Assembly: GCF_002197845.1 (NCBI RefSeq)
Contig: NZ_NIDE01000015.1
Location: 1 to 64,000 of the forward strand
Length of the DNA: 64,000 nt
Reading direction: 5' to 3'
Source of the DNA: Fimbriiglobus ruber
Lineage (GTDB): Bacteria > Planctomycetota > Planctomycetia > Gemmatales > Gemmataceae
Part shown: in pieces, positions 19,379 to 28,175 of the stretch
Position numbering within the stretch: the stretch's first letter is position 1
Layout of the letters: the number at the start of each line of letters is the position of its first letter
Made by a program: the position numbers and the translations under genes
The notes under the pieces: generated by a model
The model's database searches: none
What the model saw: only the letters and a program-made list of their open reading frames with translations
What the model was told of the DNA's origin: nothing

Positions 19379-20380
19379 ATGAGTGCGGACGCCGTCAAGG
19401 ACCAACTCGATCAGTTCCGGGCCGATTTCCAGCGGCTGCGGGCCGAAATCGGCAAGGTGATCGTCGGCCAGGACGACATCGTCGAGGGCACGCTGGCGGC
19501 CCTGATCGCCGGCGGCCACGTGCTGCTCGAAGGCGTCCCCGGCCTGGGCAAGACGCTCCTCGTGCGGACCATCGCGGACGCCCTGCATTTGAAATTCATG
19601 CGCGTCCAGTTCACCCCGGACCTGATGCCGGCCGACTTGGTCGGCACGAACATCGTCATCCAGGGCGCGGACGGCGCCCGCCAGTTCGAGTTCCAGAAGG
19701 GGCCGGTGTTCGCGAACATCCTCCTCGCGGACGAGATCAACCGGGCGACGCCGAAGACGCAGTCGGCGCTGCTCGAAGCGATGCAGGAGCACAGCGTCAC
19801 CGTCGGCGGACAAACGCACACGCTGCCGGAACCGTTCTTCGTGTTGGCGACGCAGAACCCGCTCGAAATGGAGGGGACGTACCCGCTCCCCGAAGCCCAG
19901 CTCGACCGGTTCTTCTTCAAACTCCTGGTCAAGTTCCCGAAGTTCGACGAGTTGGAAACGATCCTCGACCGGACGACCGAAGCCGGCAAGCCGAAGGCGT
20001 CGGCGATCTTCGACGCGGACCGGATCAACGCTCTCTCCGCGCTGGTCCGCCAGATCCCGATCGCGAACGAGGTCCGGCGGTACGCGATCGCGGTGGTGAT
20101 GGCCACGCACCCGGACCACGAACTGGCGGCCCCGTTGACCAAGCAGTTCGTCCGGTACGGCAGCAGTCCCCGCGGCGCCCAGGCGATCATCCTGGCGGCC
20201 AAGCTCCGGGCGATCCTGGACGGCCGCTACCACGTCGCCCGCGACGACATCCGGGTGGTCGCCCCGATGGCCCTGCGGCACCGGCTGATCTTGAACTTTG
20301 AAGGCCAGGCCGACGGTATCGCTCCCGACGCGGTCGTCGCCAACGTCCTCAAGACCGCCGAAGCACCGGCCGCGGTGTGA
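19379..20380 (+). CDS. MoxR-family AAA+ ATPase
   Basis: 333 residues. The Walker A is GVPGLGKT (about residues 57-64) and the Walker B region ILLADEINRATPKTQSALLEAM, the MoxR hallmark. The sensor region LATQNPLEMEGTYPLPEAQLDRF follows, then a helical lid domain with SPRGAQAIILAAK. MoxR ATPases are thought to act as chaperones that mature or activate partners through VWA-domain proteins, and here the next genes encode exactly such partners. GGGAG lies six bases before the ATG. It is the first gene of a five-gene plus-strand run ending at 27726. Length is normal for the family. Confidence 0.95.
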   Translation: MSADAVKDQLDQFRADFQRLRAEIGKVIVGQDDIVEGTLAALIAGGHVLLEGVPGLGKTLLVRTIADALHLKFMRVQFTPDLMPADLVGTNIVIQGADGARQFEFQKGPVFANILLADEINRATPKTQSALLEAMQEHSVTVGGQTHTLPEPFFVLATQNPLEMEGTYPLPEAQLDRFFFKLLVKFPKFDELETILDRTTEAGKPKASAIFDADRINALSALVRQIPIANEVRRYAIAVVMATHPDHELAAPLTKQFVRYGSSPRGAQAIILAAKLRAILDGRYHVARDDIRVVAPMALRHRLILNFEGQADGIAPDAVVANVLKTAEAPAAV

Positions 20381-20462
20381 AAGCAAACGAGAGGTAACTG
20401 GCTGTCTGTTTTGGCACGGACCGTAGCGCCTTCTCATTCGCCTTCATCGTGGTTTGTTATCC

Positions 20463-21344
20463 ATGCCGCTATTTGATTCCGACTTCCTGAAGAAACTGGA
20501 ATACCTCTCGCTTATTTCAAAGCGGGTGTTCCGGGGTTCGCTCATGGCCCAGCGGCGGACCATGCAGCTCGGGACGGGCATCGAGTTCGCCGACCACCGG
20601 GAATACACGGCCGGGGACGACTTCCGGTACATCGACTGGAACCTGTTCGCCCGGCACGACGAACTGCTACTCAAGCGGTTCCAGGAAGAAGAAGACCTCC
20701 ACGTCTACTTCCTGGTCGACTGCTCCCGCAGTATGGCGTTCGGCGGCCCGCCGAAGTTCGATTTCGCCCGCCGGGTGGCCGCGGCCCTCGCGTACATCGC
20801 GCTGGCGGACCTCGACCGCATCGCCGTCACGGCGTTCGCCAACGACATCGTCGCCGACTTCCCGCTGACCCGCGGGAAGGGCCGCATCCTCTCCCTGCTG
20901 AAATTCTTCGAGGGGCTATCCGCCCAGGGTGAAGACACCAATCTGGAGCGCGTGGCGACGGGCTTCGTTCACCGCGACCAGCGGCGCGGGCTCGTGGTCA
21001 TTATCAGCGACTTGTACGACCCGAACGGCTTCGAGCGCGGGCTCGACCTGCTCCGGCACCGGCGGTACGAGCCGCACGTCGTCCAGGTTTACGACAAGTA
21101 CGAGAAGGAACCGGCCGACATGTTGGGCGACGTGGAAATGTGGGACGTTGAATCCGGCGACTCGCGGAAAGTCACCGTCACCGAAAAGAACCTGCGGCAG
21201 TACCGGCAACTGTTCACCGAGTTCCAGGAGAAGGTCCAGGCGTATTGCAACCGCTACGCCCTCGGCTGTACCCGGACCTCGACCGAAATCGCGTTCGACG
21301 AACTGATCCTGCGGATGATGCGCCAGGCCGGTGCGGTGAGATAA
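20463..21344 (+). CDS. DUF58 domain protein (VWA-like, MoxR partner)
   Basis: 293 residues from ATG 20463; an in-frame TTG at 20454 would add three residues and is less likely. It carries the DUF58 core RTMQLGTGIEFADHREYTAGDDFRYIDWN near residue 35-65, then a VWA-like beginning FLVDCSRSMAFG with a partial MIDAS motif (DCSRS). There is no transmembrane segment, unlike many DUF58 proteins, so it is probably cytosolic. It is the usual companion of MoxR and sits 82 bases after it, before two BatA-type proteins. Its exact biochemical role is unknown; a scaffold or metal-dependent adhesion role within the MoxR complex is inferred from family context. Confidence 0.92.
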   Translation: MPLFDSDFLKKLEYLSLISKRVFRGSLMAQRRTMQLGTGIEFADHREYTAGDDFRYIDWNLFARHDELLLKRFQEEEDLHVYFLVDCSRSMAFGGPPKFDFARRVAAALAYIALADLDRIAVTAFANDIVADFPLTRGKGRILSLLKFFEGLSAQGEDTNLERVATGFVHRDQRRGLVVIISDLYDPNGFERGLDLLRHRRYEPHVVQVYDKYEKEPADMLGDVEMWDVESGDSRKVTVTEKNLRQYRQLFTEFQEKVQAYCNRYALGCTRTSTEIAFDELILRMMRQAGAVR

Positions 21345-21482
21345 GAATTTTTCGCCGCAGATTTACGCAGATAAACGCGGATCAGAGATAAAGCACAAGA
21401 GATACACAATGACGAAATATTGAATTCATAATTTTGCTTTTTCATCCGCGTTCATCTGCGTTCATCTGCGGCGAAAAATCTT
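21343..21482. repeat. Intergenic hairpin of stacked GCAGATGAAC units (copy 1)
   Basis: The left arm 21343-21382 starts on the stop codon of the DUF58 gene; the right arm 21444-21482 runs up to the base before the ATG of the next gene. Arms read TTTTTCGCCGCAGAT, then two units of the type GAACGCAGAT / AAACGCGGAT, and pair almost throughout. The loop (~60 nt) is AT-rich. The next gene therefore has no Shine-Dalgarno sequence outside the stem. Confidence 0.85.
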
Positions 21483-23384
21483 ATGAGCTTAGCGAATCCG
21501 AGCGCGTTGTTGTGGCTGCTGCTGGTGATCCCGGTCGTGGTCTTCTACATCCTGAAGATCCGGCTCAAGCGGGTGCCGGTCTCGACCGTCATTTTCTGGC
21601 GGCAGATCTTTGACGAGAAGAAGCCCCGGTCGCTCTGGCAGCGGCTCCGGCACCTCGTTTCGCTGTTACTCCAACTGCTGATGGTGCTACTGCTCGCGGC
21701 CGCCCTGGCCGAGCCGTTCTTCTCGTGGGAGACGACGAGCGCGCGGCGGGTCATTCTGGTGATCGATAACTCGGCCGGCATGAACGCGACAGATGTCGCG
21801 CCTTCGCGGCTGGGGAAGGCCAAGGAAGAAGCGCTGCAAGTCGTCGCCGGGCTCCGCGACCGCGACGAGATGGCGATCGTCACGGCCGGCGGACAGCCGC
21901 GAGTCGCGTGTGGGCTCACCGGGCACCACAAGACGCTCCGGGAGGCCGTTGATGCCATCCCCGCGACCGACGCGCCGACTAGCCTGACCGACGCGATCGC
22001 CTCGGCCCGTCGGCTGGCTGCGGAAGCGGACGGGAGCGGGCGGGAGACGAAAGTCGTCGTCGTCACCGACGGCTGCGCGGCTGATGCCGTCAAACTGGCG
22101 GAGGGCGAGCGCACACAGTTCGTGACCGTTGGCGGGAAGGCGGCCAACGTCGGGATTACCAAGTTCCAGGTCCGTCGCAGCACCATCGACCCGATCGGCT
22201 ACGAGATCCTCATCGAGGTGACGAACCAGTCCGACGAGCCGTCCGGCGACTTCCGCCTCGCGGTCGCCTTGAATGGGCGGCCGGTCGACGTGAAACCGCT
22301 CAAACTCAATCCGAATCAGACGTGGAGCGAGGTGATCGAGAATACCACCGCGGACGGCGGCTTACTCACCGCCGAACTGGTCGTGAAAGGCGAGAAAGAC
22401 GATCAGCCGTACCCGGACGCCCTGGCCGCGGACAACAAGGCGTTCGCGGTGCTGCCGAAGCGGGAGCCGGTGCCGGTCCACATGCACAGCCCGAACGGGA
22501 ACCTGTTCTTGCAGAAGGTGCTGGAAGCCAACCCGCTCGCCCGGCTCACGACGTCGCGGGAGATGCCCAAAGAATTCCCGGCCGGGGCCGTGAAGGTCTT
22601 CCATCGCGAGGTGCCGGCCAAACTTCCTCCCGGCCAAGTCCTGGTCGTCGACCCGACGAATGGCTGCGACCTCTGGAAACTCGGCGACGTCATCCAGAAC
22701 CCGATCGTCACGCAGCAGGACAAGGAATCGCCGCTGATGGCCCACGTCCGGCTCGACAACATGCTCATGCCGGGCGCCCACAAGCTGACGTTCACCCCGA
22801 CCGCGGGCCGACCGCAGGTACTCGCCGGCACGCTGGGCGGCGACCCGGTGTTCACGCTGATCGAACGGCCGGAGGGGAAGGTCGTGGTGCTGACCGTCAG
22901 CCTCGATCAGGCGGACCTCCCGTTCCGGACCGCGTTCCCGATCCTGGTCATGAACACGCTCGGCCAGTTCACCAGCACGCACGGCGAGCTGCGCGAGGCG
23001 ATCCCGACCGGCGGGACGGCCGAAGTCCTCCTCCCGCAGACGGGCGGCGAATACGTACTGAAGGCGCCGGACGGCACGACCCGGCCACTTCCGGGCAACC
23101 CCGGCGCGAAAGTGACGGTCGGCCCGTTCGACCGCTGCGGCGTGTGGGCGGTCACTTCAACCGCCCCGGGCTCGGCTCCGCTAGACGAATTCGCGGTCAA
23201 CCTGATGAACAAGGCCGAGAGCGACCTCCGCCCGCCCGAAGGACTTCCAGCCAACGCCTCGGCCACGTCGGCGGGCCTCGTGAGCGGGTTCTTCGGCCGG
23301 CCGGTCTGGTGGTACTTGACCGTGATCGCGTTCGCGCTGGCGGCCGTCGAATGGTATCTGTACCAGCGACGGTGGATCAGCTGA
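21483..23384 (+). CDS. BatA-type VWA domain membrane protein
   Basis: 633 residues. The N-terminal BatA-like anchor has two membrane segments, ALLWLLLVIPVVVFYILKI (residues ~7-26) and LVSLLLQLLMVLLLAAALAEP (~58-78), with an Arg-rich loop between them. A VWA domain follows, starting RRVILVIDNSAGMNATD (~85-102), with a degenerate MIDAS (DNSAG in place of DxSxS). A beta-rich middle region leads to a C-terminal segment VWWYLTVIAFALAAVEWYLY. The topology suggests the VWA domain lies outside the cytoplasmic membrane. Such proteins occur with MoxR and DUF58 in Bat-type operons. The start codon abuts an intergenic hairpin, so translation may rely on readthrough structure or coupling. Confidence 0.88.
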   Translation: MSLANPSALLWLLLVIPVVVFYILKIRLKRVPVSTVIFWRQIFDEKKPRSLWQRLRHLVSLLLQLLMVLLLAAALAEPFFSWETTSARRVILVIDNSAGMNATDVAPSRLGKAKEEALQVVAGLRDRDEMAIVTAGGQPRVACGLTGHHKTLREAVDAIPATDAPTSLTDAIASARRLAAEADGSGRETKVVVVTDGCAADAVKLAEGERTQFVTVGGKAANVGITKFQVRRSTIDPIGYEILIEVTNQSDEPSGDFRLAVALNGRPVDVKPLKLNPNQTWSEVIENTTADGGLLTAELVVKGEKDDQPYPDALAADNKAFAVLPKREPVPVHMHSPNGNLFLQKVLEANPLARLTTSREMPKEFPAGAVKVFHREVPAKLPPGQVLVVDPTNGCDLWKLGDVIQNPIVTQQDKESPLMAHVRLDNMLMPGAHKLTFTPTAGRPQVLAGTLGGDPVFTLIERPEGKVVVLTVSLDQADLPFRTAFPILVMNTLGQFTSTHGELREAIPTGGTAEVLLPQTGGEYVLKAPDGTTRPLPGNPGAKVTVGPFDRCGVWAVTSTAPGSAPLDEFAVNLMNKAESDLRPPEGLPANASATSAGLVSGFFGRPVWWYLTVIAFALAAVEWYLYQRRWIS

Positions 23385-23390
23385 AGAAAC

Positions 23391-23479
23391 TTCGCCCCAG
23401 ATGAACACGGATAGGCACGGATCAGAAGAAGAAGTCTGAATTGTTTTGATCCGTGTTATCCGTGTTCATCTGGGGCGAA
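23391..23479. repeat. Intergenic hairpin of stacked ATGAACACGGAT units (copy 2)
   Basis: Left arm 23391-23424 (TTCGCCCCAGATGAACACGG then ATAGGCACGGATCA) and right arm 23447-23479 (its reverse complement with minor changes and a one-base slip), separated by a ~22-nt A/G-rich loop. It fills most of the gap between two genes of the MoxR-VWA operon. The layout matches the copy at 21343-21482, with related but not identical units. Confidence 0.85.
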
Positions 23480-23520
23480 TTCGAAACTTCCTTAGACGGA
23501 CCGCGGTGAAGGATTCTGCT

Positions 23521-26079
23521 ATGCCTTTGGAACTGACACAACCGTGGTTTCTGCTCGGGTTGCTCGCGCTGCCCGTGGTAGTGTGGTATTTCTACCGCGG
23601 GCTGACCGACTTCTCGAAGTGGCAGCGCGTCGCGGCCCTGGCCGCGCGGGCGGCCATCGTGACGCTGTTGGTCGTGTCGCTTGCCGGCCTGACCTGGCTG
23701 CTGCCGTCCAAGGAACTGTTCGTCGTGTTTGCCGTGGACGACAGCTTGAGTGTCGGCGACGAGGCCAAGCCGGTCGTCGACCAGTTTCTCGATCAGGCCA
23801 CCGCGGCCGCCGGGACAAATAAGTACGCCTTCGTAAAGTTCGGGGCGGAGCCGGGCGCCGTTGCCGCCGACCGCGCGGCTCCTGGGCCGGCGAACCGGCG
23901 GGGGACGAACATCGCGGCCGCCCTCGAAGTGGCGACGGCCGCGGTTCCGCCGGCTTACGTCCCCCGCGTCGTGCTGCTGAGCGACGGCAACCAGACGGCC
24001 GGCGACGCCATCCGCGCCGCCCTGGCCGGTCGCGTCCCCGTCTCGACCGTCCCGCTCCCGACTCGGGCCGACCCGGAGGTCCAGGTGTCGGCCGTGAACG
24101 TCCCCGCCCAGGTCCGCGACGGCGAGCCGTTCAACGTGGAAGTGGTGGTCGACTCGAACCACGACGACGAGGGCGAGATCGAGGTCTACCGCGGGAACTA
24201 CAAGGTCATCAGTGAAAAGTGGTCGATCAAGAAGGGCGAGAACCGCAAGCACTTTCGGCAGCAGATCGTCGGCGAAAAGACGACCGAGTATACGGCCCGG
24301 ATCAAGGGCTTCAAGGACAAGTTTCTGGATAACAATGCGGCGATGGGCCTGGTCTCGGGCGGCGGGAAGCCTCGCGTGCTGCTCGTGGACAGCGACCCGA
24401 AGCACGCCAAGCACCTGGCGTTCGCCCTGGAGCAGGAAGGCATCCGCGTCGACACCCGGCCCGCCCAGGGCATTCCGGATAACCTCTCCGACCTCCAGAA
24501 CTACGAACTACTCGCGCTCTCGAACGTCCCGGCCACGTCGATGAGTACGCGGCAAATGAACCTCATTCGCACGTATGTTCAGGAACTGGGCGGCGGACTC
24601 ATCATGATCGGCGGCGACCAGGCGTTCGGCCTCGGCGGCTATTACAAGACGACGATCGAAGAGATCATGCCGGTCCGCAGCGACTTCGAGAAGGAGAAGG
24701 AGAAGCCGAGCCTCGCGATGATCCTGGTCATCGACAAGTCGGGGTCGATGGGCGGCGTGAAAATGGAAATGGCCAAGGACGCGGCCAAGGCGGCCGTCGA
24801 ATTGCTCGGGCCGAAGGACAAGGTCGGCGTGATCGCGTTCGACGGCGACCTGTTCTGGATTTCCGAAGTGCAGTCGGCCGCGAACAAGGGGCAGATCATC
24901 GACAAGATCAGCGGCATCGAGGCCGGCGGTGGGACGACGATGGGCCCGCCGATGGAAGCCGCTTACGAGGCGCTGACGAACACGCCGGCCAAGCTCAAGC
25001 ACGTGATCGTACTGACCGACGGCGTCTCCGAACCGGCCGACTTCGAAGGCATCGCGGCGAACATGGCCCAGGCGAAGATGACCTGCACCACCGTGGCCGT
25101 CGGCGACGACTGCGATTTCAAGCTCCTTCAGGAGATCGCCCGCATCGGCAACGGCCGGTACTACCAGGCCGAAGACCCGTCGAACGTCCCGCAGATCTTC
25201 GCCAAGGAGACCGTGACCGCGAGCAAGTCGGCGATCAACGAGCAGCCGTTCACGCCGATCGTCACGCGGCCGTCCCAGGTCGTCGCGGACATCAAGTTCG
25301 ACGACGCCCCGTTCCTCCTCGGCTACGTGACCACCCGGCCGAAACCGACGTGCGAACTGATCCTCTCGACCGAGAAGGGCGACCCGCTGCTCGCGTGGTG
25401 GCGGTACGGCCTGGGCATGTCGGTCGCGTTCACGTCGGACGCCAAGAGCCGGTGGGCGGCCGAGTGGCTGAGCTGGCCGGGGTACAGCAAGTTCTGGGCG
25501 CAGGTCGTCCGCCACGCGATGCGGAAGTCGGACGCCAAGGGCGTGTTCGTCCAGGTCGACCAGAAGGACGGCAAGGCCAAGGTGACGCTCGACGCTGTCA
25601 AGACGGACGGCAAGTTCTTGAACGAAGCGGCCACCGAGATGACCGTTGTGGAACCGCAAGGCGGTCAGCAGAAACTGGCGATGACGCAAACGGCCCCCGG
25701 GCGGTATGTGGGCGAGTTCCCGGCCGACAAGTCGGGCACGTACCACGTGCAGATGACGCAGACGGCGAAGGGTCAGGCGGCGACCCAGCAGTCCCGCGGG
25801 TTGGTGGTGAACTACGACGAGGAACTCCGCATCCGCCCGCCGGACGAGAAGTTACTGGAGGGCGTCGCCCAGGCGTCCGGCGGCACGTTCCGCCCGGACC
25901 CCGCGGCCGTGTTCGCCCCGGACGCCCGGACCGCGTCCCGCCCGCTCCCGCTCTGGCCGTATCTGCTGATCGCGGCGGCCCTGATCTTCCTGGCCGACGT
26001 GGCCCTGCGGCGGATCGACTTCGACCTGATGCTCGGGCGCTCCAAGCCCCCCATGAAAATGGTTATGGCGAAGGGGTAG
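23521..26079 (+). CDS. Large VWA and GATase-like membrane protein
   Basis: 852 residues from ATG 23521; upstream in-frame codons from 23446 translate the hairpin repeat and are not used. Two N-terminal membrane spans (WFLLGLLALPVVVWYFY; AAIVTLLVVSLAGLTWLL) are followed by a first, degenerate VWA-like segment (FAVDDSLSVGDEA). A class-I-GATase-like portion (VLLVDSDPKHAKHL ... GGGLIMIGGDQAFGLGGYY, ~300-380) comes next, then a canonical VWA domain with MIDAS DKSGSMGG at ~404 and VLTDGVSEPADF, and a final membrane span LLIAAALIFLADVAL near the C-terminus. The GATase-like part lacks an obvious catalytic Cys, so it is probably structural. The protein likely acts outside the membrane with the MoxR partner proteins. 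Confidence 0.9.
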   Translation: MPLELTQPWFLLGLLALPVVVWYFYRGLTDFSKWQRVAALAARAAIVTLLVVSLAGLTWLLPSKELFVVFAVDDSLSVGDEAKPVVDQFLDQATAAAGTNKYAFVKFGAEPGAVAADRAAPGPANRRGTNIAAALEVATAAVPPAYVPRVVLLSDGNQTAGDAIRAALAGRVPVSTVPLPTRADPEVQVSAVNVPAQVRDGEPFNVEVVVDSNHDDEGEIEVYRGNYKVISEKWSIKKGENRKHFRQQIVGEKTTEYTARIKGFKDKFLDNNAAMGLVSGGGKPRVLLVDSDPKHAKHLAFALEQEGIRVDTRPAQGIPDNLSDLQNYELLALSNVPATSMSTRQMNLIRTYVQELGGGLIMIGGDQAFGLGGYYKTTIEEIMPVRSDFEKEKEKPSLAMILVIDKSGSMGGVKMEMAKDAAKAAVELLGPKDKVGVIAFDGDLFWISEVQSAANKGQIIDKISGIEAGGGTTMGPPMEAAYEALTNTPAKLKHVIVLTDGVSEPADFEGIAANMAQAKMTCTTVAVGDDCDFKLLQEIARIGNGRYYQAEDPSNVPQIFAKETVTASKSAINEQPFTPIVTRPSQVVADIKFDDAPFLLGYVTTRPKPTCELILSTEKGDPLLAWWRYGLGMSVAFTSDAKSRWAAEWLSWPGYSKFWAQVVRHAMRKSDAKGVFVQVDQKDGKAKVTLDAVKTDGKFLNEAATEMTVVEPQGGQQKLAMTQTAPGRYVGEFPADKSGTYHVQMTQTAKGQAATQQSRGLVVNYDEELRIRPPDEKLLEGVAQASGGTFRPDPAAVFAPDARTASRPLPLWPYLLIAAALIFLADVALRRIDFDLMLGRSKPPMKMVMAKG

Positions 26080-26196
26080 GGCACGCTGGTGTGTCCCTTT
26101 TTCCTCGTAGTCCGGTTGAAATGACGTTGCTTTGAAAGCGTCTTAACTCTACAGTCCTTGGTGCGACTTTCCCCCGCGTACCCTGGGAGGTTGGCG

Positions 26197-27726
26197 ATGA
26201 AAGCGGCGATTTATGCGGCTCTGCGGCCCGTTCGGGCCCGACAGCAACTCCTTTTCGCGGTCCGATGTACGGTCATCGGGCTCGCGGCCGGTGCAGCAGC
26301 CGGCCTCCTCCTTGGGACCGCCCGACTGGTGTTCGGCCTCGACCTGTCGCCCGCGATTGGCGTCGGCGTCTTGGCGGCCGGGCCGGTACTCGGCTTGATC
26401 GCCGGGCTCGTCCTCCGGCGGACGTGGCACGACGCGGCCGTGGCCGTCGACGGGCACTACGGGCTCAAGGATCGGTCCGTCACCGCCCTGGCGTTCGCCG
26501 AACAGCCGACGCCGTCCGACCTGCACGCTTTGCAGCTCGCGGACGCCGCAAGCCACCTGGGGACGGTCGCCCCGAAGAGCGTGGTGCCGCTCGCGGCCCC
26601 GAAGTTCTGGCCGGCCGCCCTCGCGGGACTGGCCGCGTCGGTCGCCCTCTTGTTCTGGCCGCTGGCCACCCGCGAAGCGGAAGCCGGCCCGGCCCCGGTC
26701 CCCGAACACATCGTCGCGGCCGTCGCCGAGCAGAAGGAAAAGCTTGCGACCCTCGAAAAGAAACTGGCCGAGACCGCGCAAGACCTCGAAGACGAGAAGG
26801 CCGAGGACGACAAGAAGGGCCTGAAGGAACTGTTCGACAAGCTGGCGCAGAAGCTCGAAGAACTCAGCCAGCCGGGCACGGACGAGAAGGAAGCCCTGGC
26901 TAAGCTGTCCGAGATGCAGGCGGAAATGCAGGCGCTGGCGAACCAGCTCAACGTCGCCGCCCTGGACGGGCAGATGTCGTCCCTCGGCTCCGCGCTCGCC
27001 GCCTCGTCCGCGTTCGAGGGGGCCGGAAAGGCGCTGCAAGACGGCAAACTCGAAAAGGCCGCCAAGGAACTGGACAAGATCGACGACGTGAAGATGACGC
27101 CGAAGGAAGCGAAGGCTCTGGAAGAGAAGCTGAAGCAGCTCGCCAAGCAAATGGGCGACGCCGGTCAAGGCTCGATGAGCGACGCGCTGGCGGAACTGGC
27201 TGACAGCCTCAAGGGTGGCAACGGCAAGGTCGGCAAGGCGGCCAAGAACCTGGCCAAGAAGATCAACAACGCCGTCAAGCGGAAGAAGGCGAACGACCTG
27301 CTCAATGCCCAGGTCGACGAGTTGAAAGAGTGCAAGTGCCAGTGCCAGAACAACGGCGGCCTGAAGATCAAGCAGCCGAGCAAATCCAACAGCCCGTCGA
27401 GCACCTGGGGCCGCGCGATTAGCGGCAACACCGACGGCGAGAAGACCAAGCTGGGCGGCAAGCGCAACGAGCAGCAACTGACCGGCACCCCGGGCGCCGA
27501 GGGCGACTCGGACGTAGAAACGACGGCCACCCCGGAAGCCCGGGAGAAAGCCGGCCGGGAGTACAAGGAGAAGTACCAGAAGTTCAAGAAGGAGTCCGAA
27601 GCGGTCCTCGAAGGCGAGCCCATCCCGCTGGGCCACCGGCAGATGGTGAAGAAGTACTTCGAGCTGATCCGCCCGTCGAACGGGGACAGCATCGAGAAGA
27701 AGGACGCGCCGGCCGAGAAGAAGTAA
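26197..27726 (+). CDS. Membrane-anchored Lys/Glu-rich coiled-coil protein, last gene of the MoxR operon
   Basis: 509 residues. ATG 26197 is preferred because GGGAGG lies six bases upstream. The N-terminal third holds two or three membrane spans (VIGLAAGAAAGLLLGTARLVF, VGVLAAGPVLGLIAGLVL, AALAGLAASVALLFWPLA). The remainder is a long highly charged coiled coil beginning EQKEKLATLEKKLAETAQDL and rich in KK and EE, with a Cys cluster ECKCQCQ near residue 392 and a hydrophilic tail. The layout resembles proteins found at the end of planctomycete BatA/VWA operons. No enzymatic motif was recognised. The cysteines could bind a metal or form disulfides. It ends seven bases before a strong terminator hairpin. 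Confidence 0.82.
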   Translation: MKAAIYAALRPVRARQQLLFAVRCTVIGLAAGAAAGLLLGTARLVFGLDLSPAIGVGVLAAGPVLGLIAGLVLRRTWHDAAVAVDGHYGLKDRSVTALAFAEQPTPSDLHALQLADAASHLGTVAPKSVVPLAAPKFWPAALAGLAASVALLFWPLATREAEAGPAPVPEHIVAAVAEQKEKLATLEKKLAETAQDLEDEKAEDDKKGLKELFDKLAQKLEELSQPGTDEKEALAKLSEMQAEMQALANQLNVAALDGQMSSLGSALAASSAFEGAGKALQDGKLEKAAKELDKIDDVKMTPKEAKALEEKLKQLAKQMGDAGQGSMSDALAELADSLKGGNGKVGKAAKNLAKKINNAVKRKKANDLLNAQVDELKECKCQCQNNGGLKIKQPSKSNSPSSTWGRAISGNTDGEKTKLGGKRNEQQLTGTPGAEGDSDVETTATPEAREKAGREYKEKYQKFKKESEAVLEGEPIPLGHRQMVKKYFELIRPSNGDSIEKKDAPAEKK

Positions 27727-27732
27727 CCGGCA

Positions 27733-27792
27733 GCTTATTGTGAAACGAGGCGGCCCGCGCAATCGCGCGGGCCGCCTCGTTTCACAATAAGC
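27733..27792. terminator. Bidirectional intrinsic terminator with 28-bp stem
   Basis: A perfect palindrome: a 28-bp stem around a four-base loop (AATC), with an extremely GC-rich core GGCGGCCCGCGC and AT-rich outer ends. It lies between convergent genes and should terminate both. The stop codon of the minus-strand antitoxin-like gene (27782-27784) is located within its right arm. Confidence 0.88.
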
Positions 27793-28051
27793 TCATCGTT
27801 TGCGGAGCCATTGCCGAAAGTGGCTCCCGCTCCTCGTATTCTCCTTGTGCTGGGCGCTCGAACTCACCCGGCCAACCGCCGGCCAACGCCAGAATTCGCG
27901 CCCGCCACTCCTCATCAGTATTCTCAGCTTTTGGAGTTACGGGCTCGACAGTGACCAACACTTCCCGCCCAGCCTCATCAATGCCAAAAGGCAGACTGAT
28001 TCGCAGAACTCCTTCGGCGTCGATTCTTCGTTCGACTGTGACCCGGTTCAT
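27782..28051 (-). CDS. VapB-like antitoxin candidate without adjacent toxin
   Basis: 89 residues. It begins MNRVTVERRIDAEGVLRISLP, a short beta-rich N-terminus like AbrB/VapB-type strands, and ends with an acidic region containing DEEWRARILALAGGWPGEFERP and GEYEEREPL, which resembles the toxin-binding tails of VapB-like antitoxins in Planctomycetes and Cyanobacteria. ATG 28051 is used: GGAGG lies six bases upstream; an ATG directly before it (28054) is equally in frame. The reading frame is open further upstream but the added residues look non-coding. No PIN or other toxin gene follows; its stop falls in the terminator shared with the MoxR operon. It may be a solitary antitoxin or an unrelated small protein. 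Confidence 0.6.
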   Translation of the reverse strand: MNRVTVERRIDAEGVLRISLPFGIDEAGREVLVTVEPVTPKAENTDEEWRARILALAGGWPGEFERPAQGEYEEREPLSAMAPQTMSLL

Positions 28052-28175
28052 CATTCTCCTCCGAAGACGGACGTGTACATAAATGATACTCGCCGCTCCC
28101 GTACCCTGCGGCATTCAGATTTTGTAGACAACCGTAAACCCGGCCTCTGAACAGATCAGTTTTTTCGAGCGATTG

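Noticed and set aside
26080-26110. GGGCACGC...GTGTCCCTTTTT as terminator after the VWA gene
   Set aside because: Stem pairing is poor when drawn out (bulge and mismatches); not strong enough to list.
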